IMG/VR virus record: IMGVR_UViG_3300026097_000101
Location: 1 to 24,604 of that record
Length of the DNA: 24,604 bases
Strand: one strand, 5' to 3'
Origin: a virus
Both the position numbers and the translations under genes were made by a program. Below the pieces are notes generated by a model. That model was not told the origin of the DNA and did not search any database. It saw nothing but the letters and a program-made list of their open reading frames with translations. Below are positions 1 through 8,603 of this stretch, piece by piece. Each line of letters starts with the position of its first letter. Positions within the stretch are counted from its first letter, which is position 1.

Positions 1-1
1 C

Positions 2-277
2 TACAAGAACTTGAAAACACAGCTGTACTTCAAGCTGGCAGAGAAGGTGAATGATAACCAGGTGAAGTGTGTACCAGAAACACACAAGGATGAAATGATT
101 GAGGAGCTTCAAGTGGTTAGGCATAAGCCAACTAATAAGGTGGGCAAATTAGAGATGGTTGATAAGGGTGAGGTTAAGAAGCTATTGGGTAGGTCTCCCG
201 ATTTCTCTGATGCAATGGCTTACAGAATGAGGTTTGAATATGGGTCTTCAGGCACCAAAACATTCAAGATAATTTAA
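2..277 (+). CDS. terL: Terminase large subunit, C-terminal fragment (5' end outside window)
   Basis: The large terminase is the ATPase/nuclease motor that packages DNA through the portal. Only the last 91 codons are visible; the frame is open to the left edge, so no start is present (a TTG at 11 is internal). The segment around residues 58-72 of the fragment, LGRSPDFSDAMAYRM, is the typical C-terminal signature of the RNase H-like nuclease domain, in which the Asp helps bind metal. The ATPase motifs lie outside the window. A 48-bp gap holding a promoter-like element separates it from the tail assembly chaperone gene. Identification rests on this motif and on position at the head of a structural module. 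Confidence 0.85.
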   Translation, partial: YKNLKTQLYFKLAEKVNDNQVKCVPETHKDEMIEELQVVRHKPTNKVGKLEMVDKGEVKKLLGRSPDFSDAMAYRMRFEYGSSGTKTFKII

Positions 278-281
278 ACAC

Positions 282-315
282 GAACAGATTAGCATAATAT
301 ATATTGATAATAAAA
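282..315 (+). promoter_or_regulatory. Candidate phage late promoter, copy A
   Basis: GAACA (282-286), 15 nt, then TATTGATAATAAAA (302-315), 24 nt before the ATG at 326. The same two blocks at the same 15-nt spacing recur at 7209, 12128, 15752 and 18221, with a weaker copy at 15066, each in a gene leader. It differs from the Bacteroidota housekeeping promoter (TTTG ... TAnnTTTG). Promoter function is inferred from recurrence, spacing and position. An AGAAGGA ribosome-binding-like stretch follows before the start codon. Confidence 0.65.
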
Positions 316-325
316 TAGAAGGAAA

Positions 326-946
326 ATGATAGAATTGAATTTAGAGATTGATGGAAAGGCCAAGAGCTATAACATTCCAGCAGGATGGGACGAGGTAACA
401 CTTGGGCAAGCTGCAGATATGAATGATTTAAAGGATGATGATTCAACGGTGATCGTCCAGGTTGTTAAGTTGCTTAAGATATTGGCACCAGATATTAACG
501 AGGATGATATTATGATGATGTCTCCAGAGCAATTTACTCAAGTTACAGAAGCACTTCAGTTTGTTTCTGATGAAGTAGAAGGAGAGCTTGTAGAATACGT
601 TGAGATTGAAGGTGAGAAGTATTACCTCAAGAAGGACTTTGAGAAGCTTACGATGGGTGAGATCATTTCAATTGATTCGATAATGAAGCAAACAAGCAAC
701 GATATTACCAAGGCACTTCCAAAGGTGATGTGCATCTTCCTTAGAAAGAAGAATGATGATGGAGAATTGGAAAGCTTTAGAAATAGTTTCATGGAACGTG
801 AGGAGGCTTTCAGGAGCATTATCATAACGGATGTATATAAGTTGTTCGCTTTTTTTTTAGATGGAGAGGATTTATCGCAAAACAGTACGCAGGAATCTTC
901 CCCAAGAAAAAAGAGTCCAAAAAGCGAGATAGGTTCGAAAAGCTAA
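326..946 (+). CDS. Tail assembly chaperone, short (unshifted) form, gpG-like
   Basis: 206 residues, mostly helical and acidic (for example DDDSTVIV, INEDDIMMM), ending in a basic serine-rich tail. It lies early in the tail module. What identifies it is the arrangement: a T9 run near its 3' end and a second, overlapping open frame in the -1 register that ends just before the next gene. This is the architecture of lambda gpG/gpGT and of tail assembly chaperones generally, which coat the tape measure during tail assembly and are absent from the mature virion. The sequence itself does not resemble a family I can name with certainty. The start at 326 has an AAGGA-type ribosome-binding site 5 nt upstream. 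Confidence 0.75.
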   Translation: MIELNLEIDGKAKSYNIPAGWDEVTLGQAADMNDLKDDDSTVIVQVVKLLKILAPDINEDDIMMMSPEQFTQVTEALQFVSDEVEGELVEYVEIEGEKYYLKKDFEKLTMGEIISIDSIMKQTSNDITKALPKVMCIFLRKKNDDGELESFRNSFMEREEAFRSIIITDVYKLFAFFLDGEDLSQNSTQESSPRKKSPKSEIGSKS

Positions 947-1137
947 ACGGCCCATCAGAAATCTCAGATGATTTCAAAGTGTTTGGTTTGATTCAAACAT
1001 TTATTGATAGGCTGAATATGACGGAGCAACAAGTGTACGAAAAGAACTATATAAGCTGCTTGAACTGGTTATCATATTGGTACCAGGAGCAGAAGGTTCA
1101 AGAAGCAAAACAGAATAGTAAAAGTAAAGTAGTATAA
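326..1137 (+). CDS. Tail assembly chaperone, frameshifted form (gpGT-like), -1 shift at 853-859
   Basis: Predicted fusion: codons 326-859 are read in the first frame (178 residues), then ribosomes slip back one base on T TTT TTA and continue from 859 to the stop at 1135-1137, giving about 270 residues. The extension (RWRGFIAKQYAGIF..., later VFGLIQTFIDRLN and SCLNWLSYWYQEQ) is clearly protein-like: hydrophobic helices, no stop for 92 codons and no good start of its own before a late internal ATG at about 1018. It ends 2 nt before the ATG of the next gene. In lambda the equivalent T domain recruits the tape measure and tube protein. The shift is inferred, not measured. Confidence 0.75.
853..859 (+). 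promoter_or_regulatory. Programmed -1 ribosomal frameshift site
   Basis: A run of nine T (850-858) followed by A gives the canonical heptamer T TTT TTA in the register of the 326 frame (codons TTT 854-856, TTA 857-859). Slipping back one base enters the open frame that ends at 1137. I did not find a convincing long stem-loop immediately downstream, so the stimulator, if any, is unresolved. Confidence 0.7.
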
Positions 1138-1139
1138 AA

Positions 1140-1616
1140 ATGGCAAACAGAATTGTAACATACAACGAGATAATAGATAAGATGAGGGACTTCGTTGCAG
1201 CACATCCGAACCTAAGGTTCTTTGGCTCAGGTCCAACATCAGAGATTGCTACATCAGAGGAAATGGATTTCCCATATATGTGGGCAACACACGAGCAAGA
1301 TTCTAATTTTATAATTTCAAACAAGAACATTACGCCTGAGCTGAACTTCACAATTATGTTCCTTGATAAGATCAACGATCAAGAGAATGTAGAGAACGCA
1401 GTAGGTGATGATTCAGATAATACACAGGATGTTCTATCAGATGCATTCCAACACATTCAAGATTTCCTTAATGAGGTGCTTGTAAACTGGGGACTAACTG
1501 GTATATCATTCTCAGAGGATTTGATTACAGCATTCCCAGTGTATGATGAAACAACTGATAAGGTATCAGGATGGGCCGTTAGAATAGCATTAAGAATGAA
1601 ATACTACAACTGCTAA
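1140..1616 (+). CDS. Tail terminator/tail completion-like protein
   Basis: 158 residues with an alternating helix/strand pattern: an N-terminal helix (VTYNEIIDKMRDFVAAHPNL), a conserved-looking FFGSGPTSEI loop, a central strand (FTIMFLDKI), a long helix (SDAFQHIQDFLNEVL) and a C-terminal strand ending YYNC. Size, fold pattern and its place directly after the assembly chaperone fit a tail terminator, which caps the tube and joins it to the head. Similar proteins are common beside gp10-like genes in Bacteroidota phages. The family is recalled from pattern, so the functional name is moderate confidence. The gap to the preceding stop is 2 nt and to the next start 3 nt, indicating one transcript. 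Confidence 0.5.
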   Translation: MANRIVTYNEIIDKMRDFVAAHPNLRFFGSGPTSEIATSEEMDFPYMWATHEQDSNFIISNKNITPELNFTIMFLDKINDQENVENAVGDDSDNTQDVLSDAFQHIQDFLNEVLVNWGLTGISFSEDLITAFPVYDETTDKVSGWAVRIALRMKYYNC

Positions 1617-1619
1617 GAG

Positions 1620-2078
1620 ATGAGCAAGAACGAACTTTTTGAAGATCAGAATTATATTGATTATGGCAGAGATTACATTAAGGTAATTGCCAAGCTTCTT
1701 ATGAAGGCAGGTAAAGATGCCTCTGGAAAGCTCATTAGGTCTTTATCAGATAACGTTCAGGATGATGCTTCAAAGGTTCAGCTTATAATCGAATCAGAGG
1801 ATTACTTCAAGTATGTAGATGAAGGTAGAAAGCCAGGCAGCTTTCCTCCTATTAGCGATATAGAGAAATGGACAAAGCTAAAAGGTATTCCACAAGCAGC
1901 AGCATTCCCTATCGCAAAGAGCATATACAAGTTTGGTATAAAGCCAACCAATATAATTGAGAAATCAATTAAACAATTTGAGCCACAACTGATACAAGAT
2001 ATTGAGGAGGATGTGACCTATAATGTAGAAGAGGATGTATTTAACAACATTGAAAAGAACTTTAAAGATATAAAATAA
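1620..2078 (+). CDS. HK97 gp10-like minor tail/head-tail joining protein
   Basis: 152 residues. The central segment YFKYVDEGRKPGSFPP followed by KWTKLKGI and AFPIAKSIYKFGIKP matches the general pattern of the HK97 gp10/tail-completion family, in which an aromatic, a G-R/K-P stretch and Pro-Pro precede a helix and a FGIxPTN motif. The N- and C-terminal parts are helical and charged. Members act at the head-tail interface or tail terminator complex. The stop overlaps the start of the next gene (TAATG), implying translational coupling. Family assignment is good; the exact role in this phage is inferred. Confidence 0.6.
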   Translation: MSKNELFEDQNYIDYGRDYIKVIAKLLMKAGKDASGKLIRSLSDNVQDDASKVQLIIESEDYFKYVDEGRKPGSFPPISDIEKWTKLKGIPQAAAFPIAKSIYKFGIKPTNIIEKSIKQFEPQLIQDIEEDVTYNVEEDVFNNIEKNFKDIK

Positions 2079-4225
2079 TGAGCTACTCAGCAATAACTCA
2101 ACCACATACTTACGTGAATGGATATTCATTCATACCTCTTAGAATTGAGGATACAACAGTTGGCAGCGTAAACAGCTACCAATACATCGTTAACATTCTC
2201 TACAAAGAGAGAACCTTCAGCACAACTTCAACGGTTAGCTATGAGGGTAATGTATTCACAGAGGTAACATTCACAGAAGATCACCCTTTCAATAGAGGTG
2301 ACATTCTATTCGTATCAGATTCAACTGGAACATACACAAACTACTACACAGTAATGAGCGTTGTAGATTCAAGCAAGGTCATTATAGATTTAGAAGTAGG
2401 CCAGGCAATATCAGGTACACTTACAGCATCGAACGTTCTTAAATACAAGGTGGCTCCAAATCCAGATGGAGAGATTAAGCTTGATCTTTCAAACACAATA
2501 AAGGATTTCGTTTCACAGGACCTTGAAGATTCAAATGATATATACTTAGCTCCTAATACATACTTTGATTATAACCTTAAATGTGGCCACGAGGGTACAG
2601 CTCTATTTGATTTTGAAGATAACAGGTTTGAATCAGGTAATGTTGGGTTTGTTAACTCTACATTAACAGCAACTACTCAGGTTGATTTTGAGATTGGTGA
2701 TCAGATAATCATTCAACAAGATTTATATTCTTGGGATTATGATGATAATTATTTCTCTTCAGGTAATGTAGGATTCACAGGTTCTACGTCTCACATATTT
2801 GAATCAGGTGATACAGTAACAATCACAGGGCAGATAACCAATCCGTCTTATAATGGGGTTACTACAATCACATCTGTAGATACAAACTCAATAGTAACAG
2901 ATAAGCCTTGGGGTAGCAATACACCAGTAGAGCCAGGTACAATATATGGTGTGCCAGTTCCAGAGTACAATACTACAGCAACCATTACTAACATCTACTA
3001 CTCAGCAGGTACAGGTGTTGTTATTGTAACTGATGTAGGATTCCAAACTTCAACTCCAGCAATCGGAGGTACAATAAAGCATGCTGATGGAAAGATCATA
3101 ACAGATTATAACGAGCTTAATATAACAGGGCTTACAGCATACAACTCGTATGTGAACCAACTTAACTACTCTATTGATGAGTTTGATAAGTATGTATGCC
3201 AGGACAGAGCTTCAAGTGAAAACAACATATCAACTATTTTTGGAAACACAAAAAGATATAGAATTGAACCTTCAACAAAAAGCTGGTTGCTTGCTCACAC
3301 TTCTGGTGGCATGTGGGAACCAAGGCTAACATTCTATGATGCATCAGGAACATTCCTATCACAGTATAAGCTTGATTACCCATACACATATGGACCAACA
3401 GTAAACATTAACACATACATTAACAACGGTGGTGATGTTAGATTAGATGGTACATCAGCTCATGGTGCATCCGTTGGTGATTTTGTTGAGATCGTAGGTG
3501 GGCCATACGCAGGCATAGCTGAAGTAACTCAAGTTAACTCTTCAACTGATGTTACAGTGGATGTTACATTTACAACAGGTTTACCAGTAGGGGGCGAAAC
3601 ATTTAAAGTGATTGAGAATCACTCTAGCAAGTATGATTACTATTTCCCAGTTGGAGTAGATCAAATAGATAATGCATCAAACAAAACGCTTCTATCAGGG
3701 TCATCAATCTCTTCAATCAAGAGCCAGATAGAATACTATGATGTGAACCTTGAATATGAAGGTGCAGTAAATACCAACACAATAACATTTGAGATTAATG
3801 ATGATTGCTCAAGATACGAATTATACCACATTATGTGGAAAGATGCTAGAGGTTCTTGGATAAGCTACCCATTCAAATATGTGTCTCAGGATACAATTGA
3901 TGTAGATAGAAAGAACTACTACCAAACAGAAGGTACTTGGAGCAGCAACTCATTCGGCTTTGATTCATTTGGAAGGGGTGAGAAAACATTCTTTGCAAGA
4001 TCAAGGAAGAAGGTGAGAGTTACATCAGGATGGATTGAGCAGTTTGAGAATGATTTACTTGTTGATATGATGAAATCTGCAGCTGTTTATGTCCAGCTTC
4101 CAACAGGAGAGGTTATAGCTTGTACATTAGAAGATGATGATATTACGCCTGGTAAAAACATAAACGAACAGATATGGAACTACACATTTACTGTAGTTTA
4201 TTCTAACGATGAAATAAGATTATAA
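2078..4225 (+). CDS. Large beta-rich distal tail protein
   Basis: 715 residues, rich in Thr, Ser, Tyr, Asn and beta-prone segments, without signal peptide or membrane segment. A small beta domain with the core pattern GD.v.i....Y.G...V.sV appears to recur around residues 57-107, 225-279 and 452-505, with a partial copy near 181-215; two of these begin with the near-identical ESGNVGF / SSGNVGF. The C-terminal part (about 600-715) looks different and may be the tail-binding domain: it contains RSRKKVRVTSGWIEQFEND and ends in a beta hairpin. Position between the gp10-like protein and the 992-residue hub-like protein suggests a distal-tail or baseplate component. No nuclease or peptidase motif was seen. 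Starts on TAATG. Confidence 0.55.
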   Translation: MSYSAITQPHTYVNGYSFIPLRIEDTTVGSVNSYQYIVNILYKERTFSTTSTVSYEGNVFTEVTFTEDHPFNRGDILFVSDSTGTYTNYYTVMSVVDSSKVIIDLEVGQAISGTLTASNVLKYKVAPNPDGEIKLDLSNTIKDFVSQDLEDSNDIYLAPNTYFDYNLKCGHEGTALFDFEDNRFESGNVGFVNSTLTATTQVDFEIGDQIIIQQDLYSWDYDDNYFSSGNVGFTGSTSHIFESGDTVTITGQITNPSYNGVTTITSVDTNSIVTDKPWGSNTPVEPGTIYGVPVPEYNTTATITNIYYSAGTGVVIVTDVGFQTSTPAIGGTIKHADGKIITDYNELNITGLTAYNSYVNQLNYSIDEFDKYVCQDRASSENNISTIFGNTKRYRIEPSTKSWLLAHTSGGMWEPRLTFYDASGTFLSQYKLDYPYTYGPTVNINTYINNGGDVRLDGTSAHGASVGDFVEIVGGPYAGIAEVTQVNSSTDVTVDVTFTTGLPVGGETFKVIENHSSKYDYYFPVGVDQIDNASNKTLLSGSSISSIKSQIEYYDVNLEYEGAVNTNTITFEINDDCSRYELYHIMWKDARGSWISYPFKYVSQDTIDVDRKNYYQTEGTWSSNSFGFDSFGRGEKTFFARSRKKVRVTSGWIEQFENDLLVDMMKSAAVYVQLPTGEVIACTLEDDDITPGKNINEQIWNYTFTVVYSNDEIRL

Positions 4226-4226
4226 G

Positions 4227-7205
4227 ATGAATCAGTATAGTATAATTGCATACGAAAACGGAGGTGTTGAACTTGATACGTTTGGGGATATAGATGTGTC
4301 CCTTAACTATCAGATTGATGATATATTTGATGTATCAAAAAGGAACACGTCTTTCTCTAAAACAATAAAGCTCCCTGGAACTTCAAAGAACAATAAATTC
4401 TTTAAAGGGATATTCGATGTTAATATTGATGGTGTATACTTCAACCCACTTAAGAGAATCCCAGTTGTTGTAAGGATTGGTACCAACGATGTACTTCGTG
4501 GTTACCTGCAGCTCATGGATATTAAAACTGTAAACAAGCAGGTTGAATATGAGATTTCAATTGCAGGCTCTTTAAGAAACATATTCTCAGAGATTGATGA
4601 TTACGCTTTGGCAGCATTAGATTTATCAGAATATAATCACAATAGAACCAAAACAAACATACAGAACTCTTGGGAGTACAAGGTGCAGAAGAATGGCTCT
4701 ACTGTAGATAAGGGAGGCCCAGGTGATGGATATGTTTACCCATACATCATCAACGGTAATTCAACTGGTATATGGAACAACATCTATAGTTATGATATGT
4801 TCCCAGCTCCATACGTTAAAACTGTATTGGATAAGATATTTGAATTTGCAGGATTTACCTATACTTCAGAATTTCTAAACTCAGAATACTTCAAGAAACT
4901 AATCCTTCCATTCAACGGTGATAAGCTTGAGCTATCTGATGAGCAGGTAGAAGAGCGTACAGTAAGGGTTGGTGTAACAGGGCCAAAAGTATCAATAACA
5001 CCCTGGAGGCAGAATGGTACATCTTGGTATTACAACTATATGAATGGTTATGGCATCGGTCTTACAAGAGAATCTGGTACCGTAAACGATTCTAGTGGTG
5101 AACTTACATTTACAGATGATTTGGACCAGTGGAATGAATTCAGTTACTTCACTTGCCAGAACACAGGTTACTATGATATAAACTTCGTAGGAAAGGCATT
5201 TATAGGCTATCTACGCTCTAATGGTAATGATATAAGGTGGAATGGTAATTCGCTTGAATATATCTACGCTATGGAGCTTGTGAAGCCAGGTGTTGGAGTT
5301 ATAACTCTTGCATCTTCAAATGGTACAAAGTTGATCACACCATCAGATGGTTTAGAGCACCCATCACCTTGGTATGATACAGCTAATCCTCTTCCTATGA
5401 ATATGAATGCAACAAACGTTGCTATGGAGCCAGGAGATTACATTAGAATAGTTGCAGGTCATAGGCACCCAGGTATTGTAAACTGGCAAGGTATTGATGG
5501 GCAGATGTCATCAAAGCTATTCCTTGCAAGGCAATTGGATGGTGATTATACAAAGCTTACGGTAACCCCTTCAAGTAATCAACTTATGGGTAATGAGCTT
5601 GTTGATATGAATCAGATACTTGATAGGAAACTTAAGATGAAGGATTTCTTAATGGATATTATGAAGATGTTCAACCTTGTGCTTCAAGATAACCCAAACA
5701 AATCTAACGATGTATTGATCGAGCCAAGGGATGATTTCTTTAAGTCTCGAAGAAGGGTGCTCAACTGGGATGAGGAAAAGAAGCTGGATAATGATTCAGA
5801 AGTAATCCTAACTCCCATGAGTGACTTAGATTTCAAAAACTATAACTATACCTATACTAATGATGGTGATTACTTTAATGAGGAGTATACTGATGAAACA
5901 GGAAGGATATATGGTGATTATGAGATCGCAGTAGATAATGATTTCTCTGATGAGGATAATGAGCTGAAGATTAAGTTTGCACCAACGCCTAACTCATCAC
6001 AGTGGATTGATTCAAGGTGTGCACCATTCTTTGCTGATTATGATGATGAAGAATTAAATCCAAAGAAGGTAAAGCCAAGGATTCTATTCTACGGTGGATT
6101 GGTTGATATGTATCAAGGCTCTGTATTGTATGTTAGAGATTATGAAAACGAACCAACATCAACTGCACTTAACCTAACATCATATCCATATTGTGGAATG
6201 TGGGACCACCCTAATACACCACAGTATGATTTAGCGTTTGGTAGAACAGATAAGATATATTGGGATTCATTTAATGTTGCGCCAAATAACAACTTATTCC
6301 AGCAGTTCCATAAGCAAACGATTAGAAACATAATCAACCCAAATGCCAAGCTACTTGAGTGTACAGTTCATTTAACACCAAGGGATATAGCTGAGTTTGA
6401 TTTTAGAGATATTGTATTCTTGCTGGGTAGTTACTGGAGGGTGAATAAGATAATTGATTACAACCCAGTTAGAACAGATAGGCTTACAAAGGTGGAGCTT
6501 TATAAGATTGTTGATATTGATATTATTGATAAATATACAGTTGAAGTACCAACCTCTAACAAAGGATGTCCTAATGATTTGGTCTCTAAGAAGAGCCCAA
6601 AGCTTGGTGTTATAATCGTATCAGCTTCAGGAAAAGAAGTAACTGATGATTGTTGTAAGCAATACGGTGGTACACTTGTAGATGGAATCTGTACTGTAAG
6701 GCCATTCAAGCCAGGTCCAATCGGAGTTGAATATGCTGATGCTGTAATAAGCAAAAGGCCATATGATACAGGTGGTATTGATGTGGTTCCAATTGCTGAT
6801 ACAAAAGGTCCTATTGCTTTGAGCAAGGATTTAACTTCAAGGAATACGCTTGGGGTTAAGAGTTATGGTAGTAGTAACTACATTCCAGAAGGAGCTTTAC
6901 CAGGAGCTATCTTTGGTAACAATTCAACAATTGTTGATGGTGTAGAGAATGCTTATGTGTTTGGTGATAACATATCGGCAAGAGAATCTGGAAGCTTATA
7001 CTTTGGTAATATACAGATCACTGAGAATGGCGTGATCAAGCAAACAGGCATCAACATAATTGATGGAGGTGAGGATGAGGTCTTTAATGTAGGCAAAACA
7101 AACCCTATTGATATAATTGATGGTGGTGAGGATTCGGTAAGAAATCCTGGAGGAGATTCAAAGGCAAGGCCAATAATTGATGGTAGCCAGAACCCTGGAG
7201 TTTAA
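4227..7205 (+). CDS. Tail hub/baseplate-like protein with repetitive C-terminus
   Basis: 992 residues. The N-terminal ~110 residues (IDVSLNYQIDDIFDVSKRN, then SFSKTIKLPGTSKNN) look like the tail-attached domain at the start of many Bacteroidota-phage hub proteins. The middle is beta-rich and aromatic (YxWNN, DDFFKSRRRVLNWDEEKK around residue 510), consistent with a Tal/Dit-type hub. The end is modular: a four-Cys patch (GCPND, then DDCCKQYGGTLVDGIC) near residues 776-823, a short beta-solenoid-like stretch (IFGNNSTIVDGVENAYVFG), then three IIDG units at the extreme C-terminus. It begins 1 nt after the preceding stop and is probably the platform on which the following fibre genes assemble. Confidence 0.55.
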   Translation: MNQYSIIAYENGGVELDTFGDIDVSLNYQIDDIFDVSKRNTSFSKTIKLPGTSKNNKFFKGIFDVNIDGVYFNPLKRIPVVVRIGTNDVLRGYLQLMDIKTVNKQVEYEISIAGSLRNIFSEIDDYALAALDLSEYNHNRTKTNIQNSWEYKVQKNGSTVDKGGPGDGYVYPYIINGNSTGIWNNIYSYDMFPAPYVKTVLDKIFEFAGFTYTSEFLNSEYFKKLILPFNGDKLELSDEQVEERTVRVGVTGPKVSITPWRQNGTSWYYNYMNGYGIGLTRESGTVNDSSGELTFTDDLDQWNEFSYFTCQNTGYYDINFVGKAFIGYLRSNGNDIRWNGNSLEYIYAMELVKPGVGVITLASSNGTKLITPSDGLEHPSPWYDTANPLPMNMNATNVAMEPGDYIRIVAGHRHPGIVNWQGIDGQMSSKLFLARQLDGDYTKLTVTPSSNQLMGNELVDMNQILDRKLKMKDFLMDIMKMFNLVLQDNPNKSNDVLIEPRDDFFKSRRRVLNWDEEKKLDNDSEVILTPMSDLDFKNYNYTYTNDGDYFNEEYTDETGRIYGDYEIAVDNDFSDEDNELKIKFAPTPNSSQWIDSRCAPFFADYDDEELNPKKVKPRILFYGGLVDMYQGSVLYVRDYENEPTSTALNLTSYPYCGMWDHPNTPQYDLAFGRTDKIYWDSFNVAPNNNLFQQFHKQTIRNIINPNAKLLECTVHLTPRDIAEFDFRDIVFLLGSYWRVNKIIDYNPVRTDRLTKVELYKIVDIDIIDKYTVEVPTSNKGCPNDLVSKKSPKLGVIIVSASGKEVTDDCCKQYGGTLVDGICTVRPFKPGPIGVEYADAVISKRPYDTGGIDVVPIADTKGPIALSKDLTSRNTLGVKSYGSSNYIPEGALPGAIFGNNSTIVDGVENAYVFGDNISARESGSLYFGNIQITENGVIKQTGINIIDGGEDEVFNVGKTNPIDIIDGGEDSVRNPGGDSKARPIIDGSQNPGV

Positions 7206-7208
7206 TCC

Positions 7209-7243
7209 GAACAAAATGAAGTTTAACATATTGATAAATAAAA
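7209..7243 (+). promoter_or_regulatory. Candidate phage late promoter, copy B
   Basis: GAACA (7209-7213), 15 nt, TATTGATAAATAAAA (7229-7243), 19 nt before the ATG at 7248. Same layout as the element at 282. It would start the fibre/adhesin transcript. Confidence 0.65.
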
Positions 7244-7247
7244 GAAC

Positions 7248-8600
7248 ATGGCAATAGCTACAGAATATAGTAGATTAGTTTGGAAGCGTTCAACTGAAAC
7301 AGGAGTTGAGCCAACCATTCCAACTGCAACTACAATAGATAACACTTGGCTGGATACGGACCTACTTATAGGAGAAGGTTTTTTAAATACAGCAGATGAT
7401 AAATTTTGGTTCAGAACAGATAATGGATTGGTTGAGCTTTCACTATCTGGAATATCTTCAGATAACTATTACACAGATGCTGCATATCTTTCTGGAAATA
7501 CAATCGTATTTGATAGGACTGATACAGAGGAAGCATATGCTGTTGATTTAAGCCCAGTTCTTTCTGGTTTAACTGGTGATTATCTTCCGCTTGATATTAC
7601 TGAAAACACTGTAATTAATTATTCAGGTTTTTCTGTAACATTATCTGGTGACCCAGGTGGAGCTTCAGTAGGGCATGCATGGGAATATGCAGCAGATTAC
7701 TCTTCAAACTATACTGATAGATCACTTGTAGATAAAGCATATGTAGATGCCAACGGTGGAGGTACTTTTACAGGAGGTTCAATTACAGGTGATGTAACAT
7801 TTGAAACTAAAGCATTATTTAAAGATGATGTTGAGATGCAGGAACTTTCAGCAATAACTTTATCTGTTCTTAATTCAGGCGCAACATCAAGAGATTACTT
7901 TGATTACTCTTCAAACACAATTGAAACTGATGTAACAAACTCTGCAATTGTAGCAGGGAGTGGTAATACAATACCTTCTGGGCTTACTAATGTATTTGTA
8001 TCGGGAGTTGATCTAACGGCAGATACAGATGACACAGCATACTTCAGCAATATAAGAGTAGATTCAAACATTCAAGGTGCTACTTCAGGGCTAATGACCT
8101 CTCCTGCATCTGATACAAATGGTGTAATCATAAGCTCAAACGATTGTAGAATAAACCCTTCTGTAGTGAACTCTGTAGTTATGGCATCTACTGGAAGAAC
8201 TGCATCTGCTAACAATACATTATACCTTGAGAATTTAGATGTTAATGGTAGCTCTGTAGGCATACCATATGACTATTCTTTTGCAGTAACTGATGAAACT
8301 ACTGCGATAACATCTGGAAGCTCTCTAGTGGCTTTATATGCGCCTAGAGACTTCGCAATAGAAAAGGTTAAAGTATCTCTATCAACATCTGGTTCATCAA
8401 CAACAACTGTGGATGTGAATGTAGGAGGTTCAAGCATTCTCACTTCGCCAATTGATCTTGCATCAGGAGTGTTTGTTAATTCAACCACATCACTTTCAAC
8501 GAGTGATATACATGAGGATGATAGAATCACTGTGGATATAGATGCGGCAGGCTCAGAAGGAAAAGGATTAAAAGTTTACTTAATAGGAAAAAATAGATAA
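7248..8600 (+). CDS. Tail fibre protein with beta-solenoid-like repeats and shared C-terminal domain
   Basis: 450 residues, Ser/Thr/Gly-rich. The N-terminus (residues 1-75) contains TIDNTWLDTDLLIGEGFLN, a likely tail-anchoring part. The middle (about 195-340) has loosely repeated segments of the form N.I..g..n.fv.G...(Y)f.Ni, as in left-handed beta-roll fibres. The last ~105 residues, from FAVTDETTAIT to VDIDAAGSEGKGLKVYLIG, are paralogous to the C-terminus of the 379-residue fibre at 10985. This domain type is common at the ends of phage fibres and is probably a trimeric surface- or sugar-binding tip. First gene of a fibre cluster, with its own promoter-like element. Confidence 0.65.
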   Translation: MAIATEYSRLVWKRSTETGVEPTIPTATTIDNTWLDTDLLIGEGFLNTADDKFWFRTDNGLVELSLSGISSDNYYTDAAYLSGNTIVFDRTDTEEAYAVDLSPVLSGLTGDYLPLDITENTVINYSGFSVTLSGDPGGASVGHAWEYAADYSSNYTDRSLVDKAYVDANGGGTFTGGSITGDVTFETKALFKDDVEMQELSAITLSVLNSGATSRDYFDYSSNTIETDVTNSAIVAGSGNTIPSGLTNVFVSGVDLTADTDDTAYFSNIRVDSNIQGATSGLMTSPASDTNGVIISSNDCRINPSVVNSVVMASTGRTASANNTLYLENLDVNGSSVGIPYDYSFAVTDETTAITSGSSLVALYAPRDFAIEKVKVSLSTSGSSTTTVDVNVGGSSILTSPIDLASGVFVNSTTSLSTSDIHEDDRITVDIDAAGSEGKGLKVYLIGKNR

Positions 8601-8603
8601 AAC

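Noticed and set aside
1001-1375. 124-residue minus-strand reading frame
   Set aside because: It lies opposite the frameshift extension and the tail terminator-like gene, both well supported, and has no promoter, ribosome-binding site or recognisable domain.
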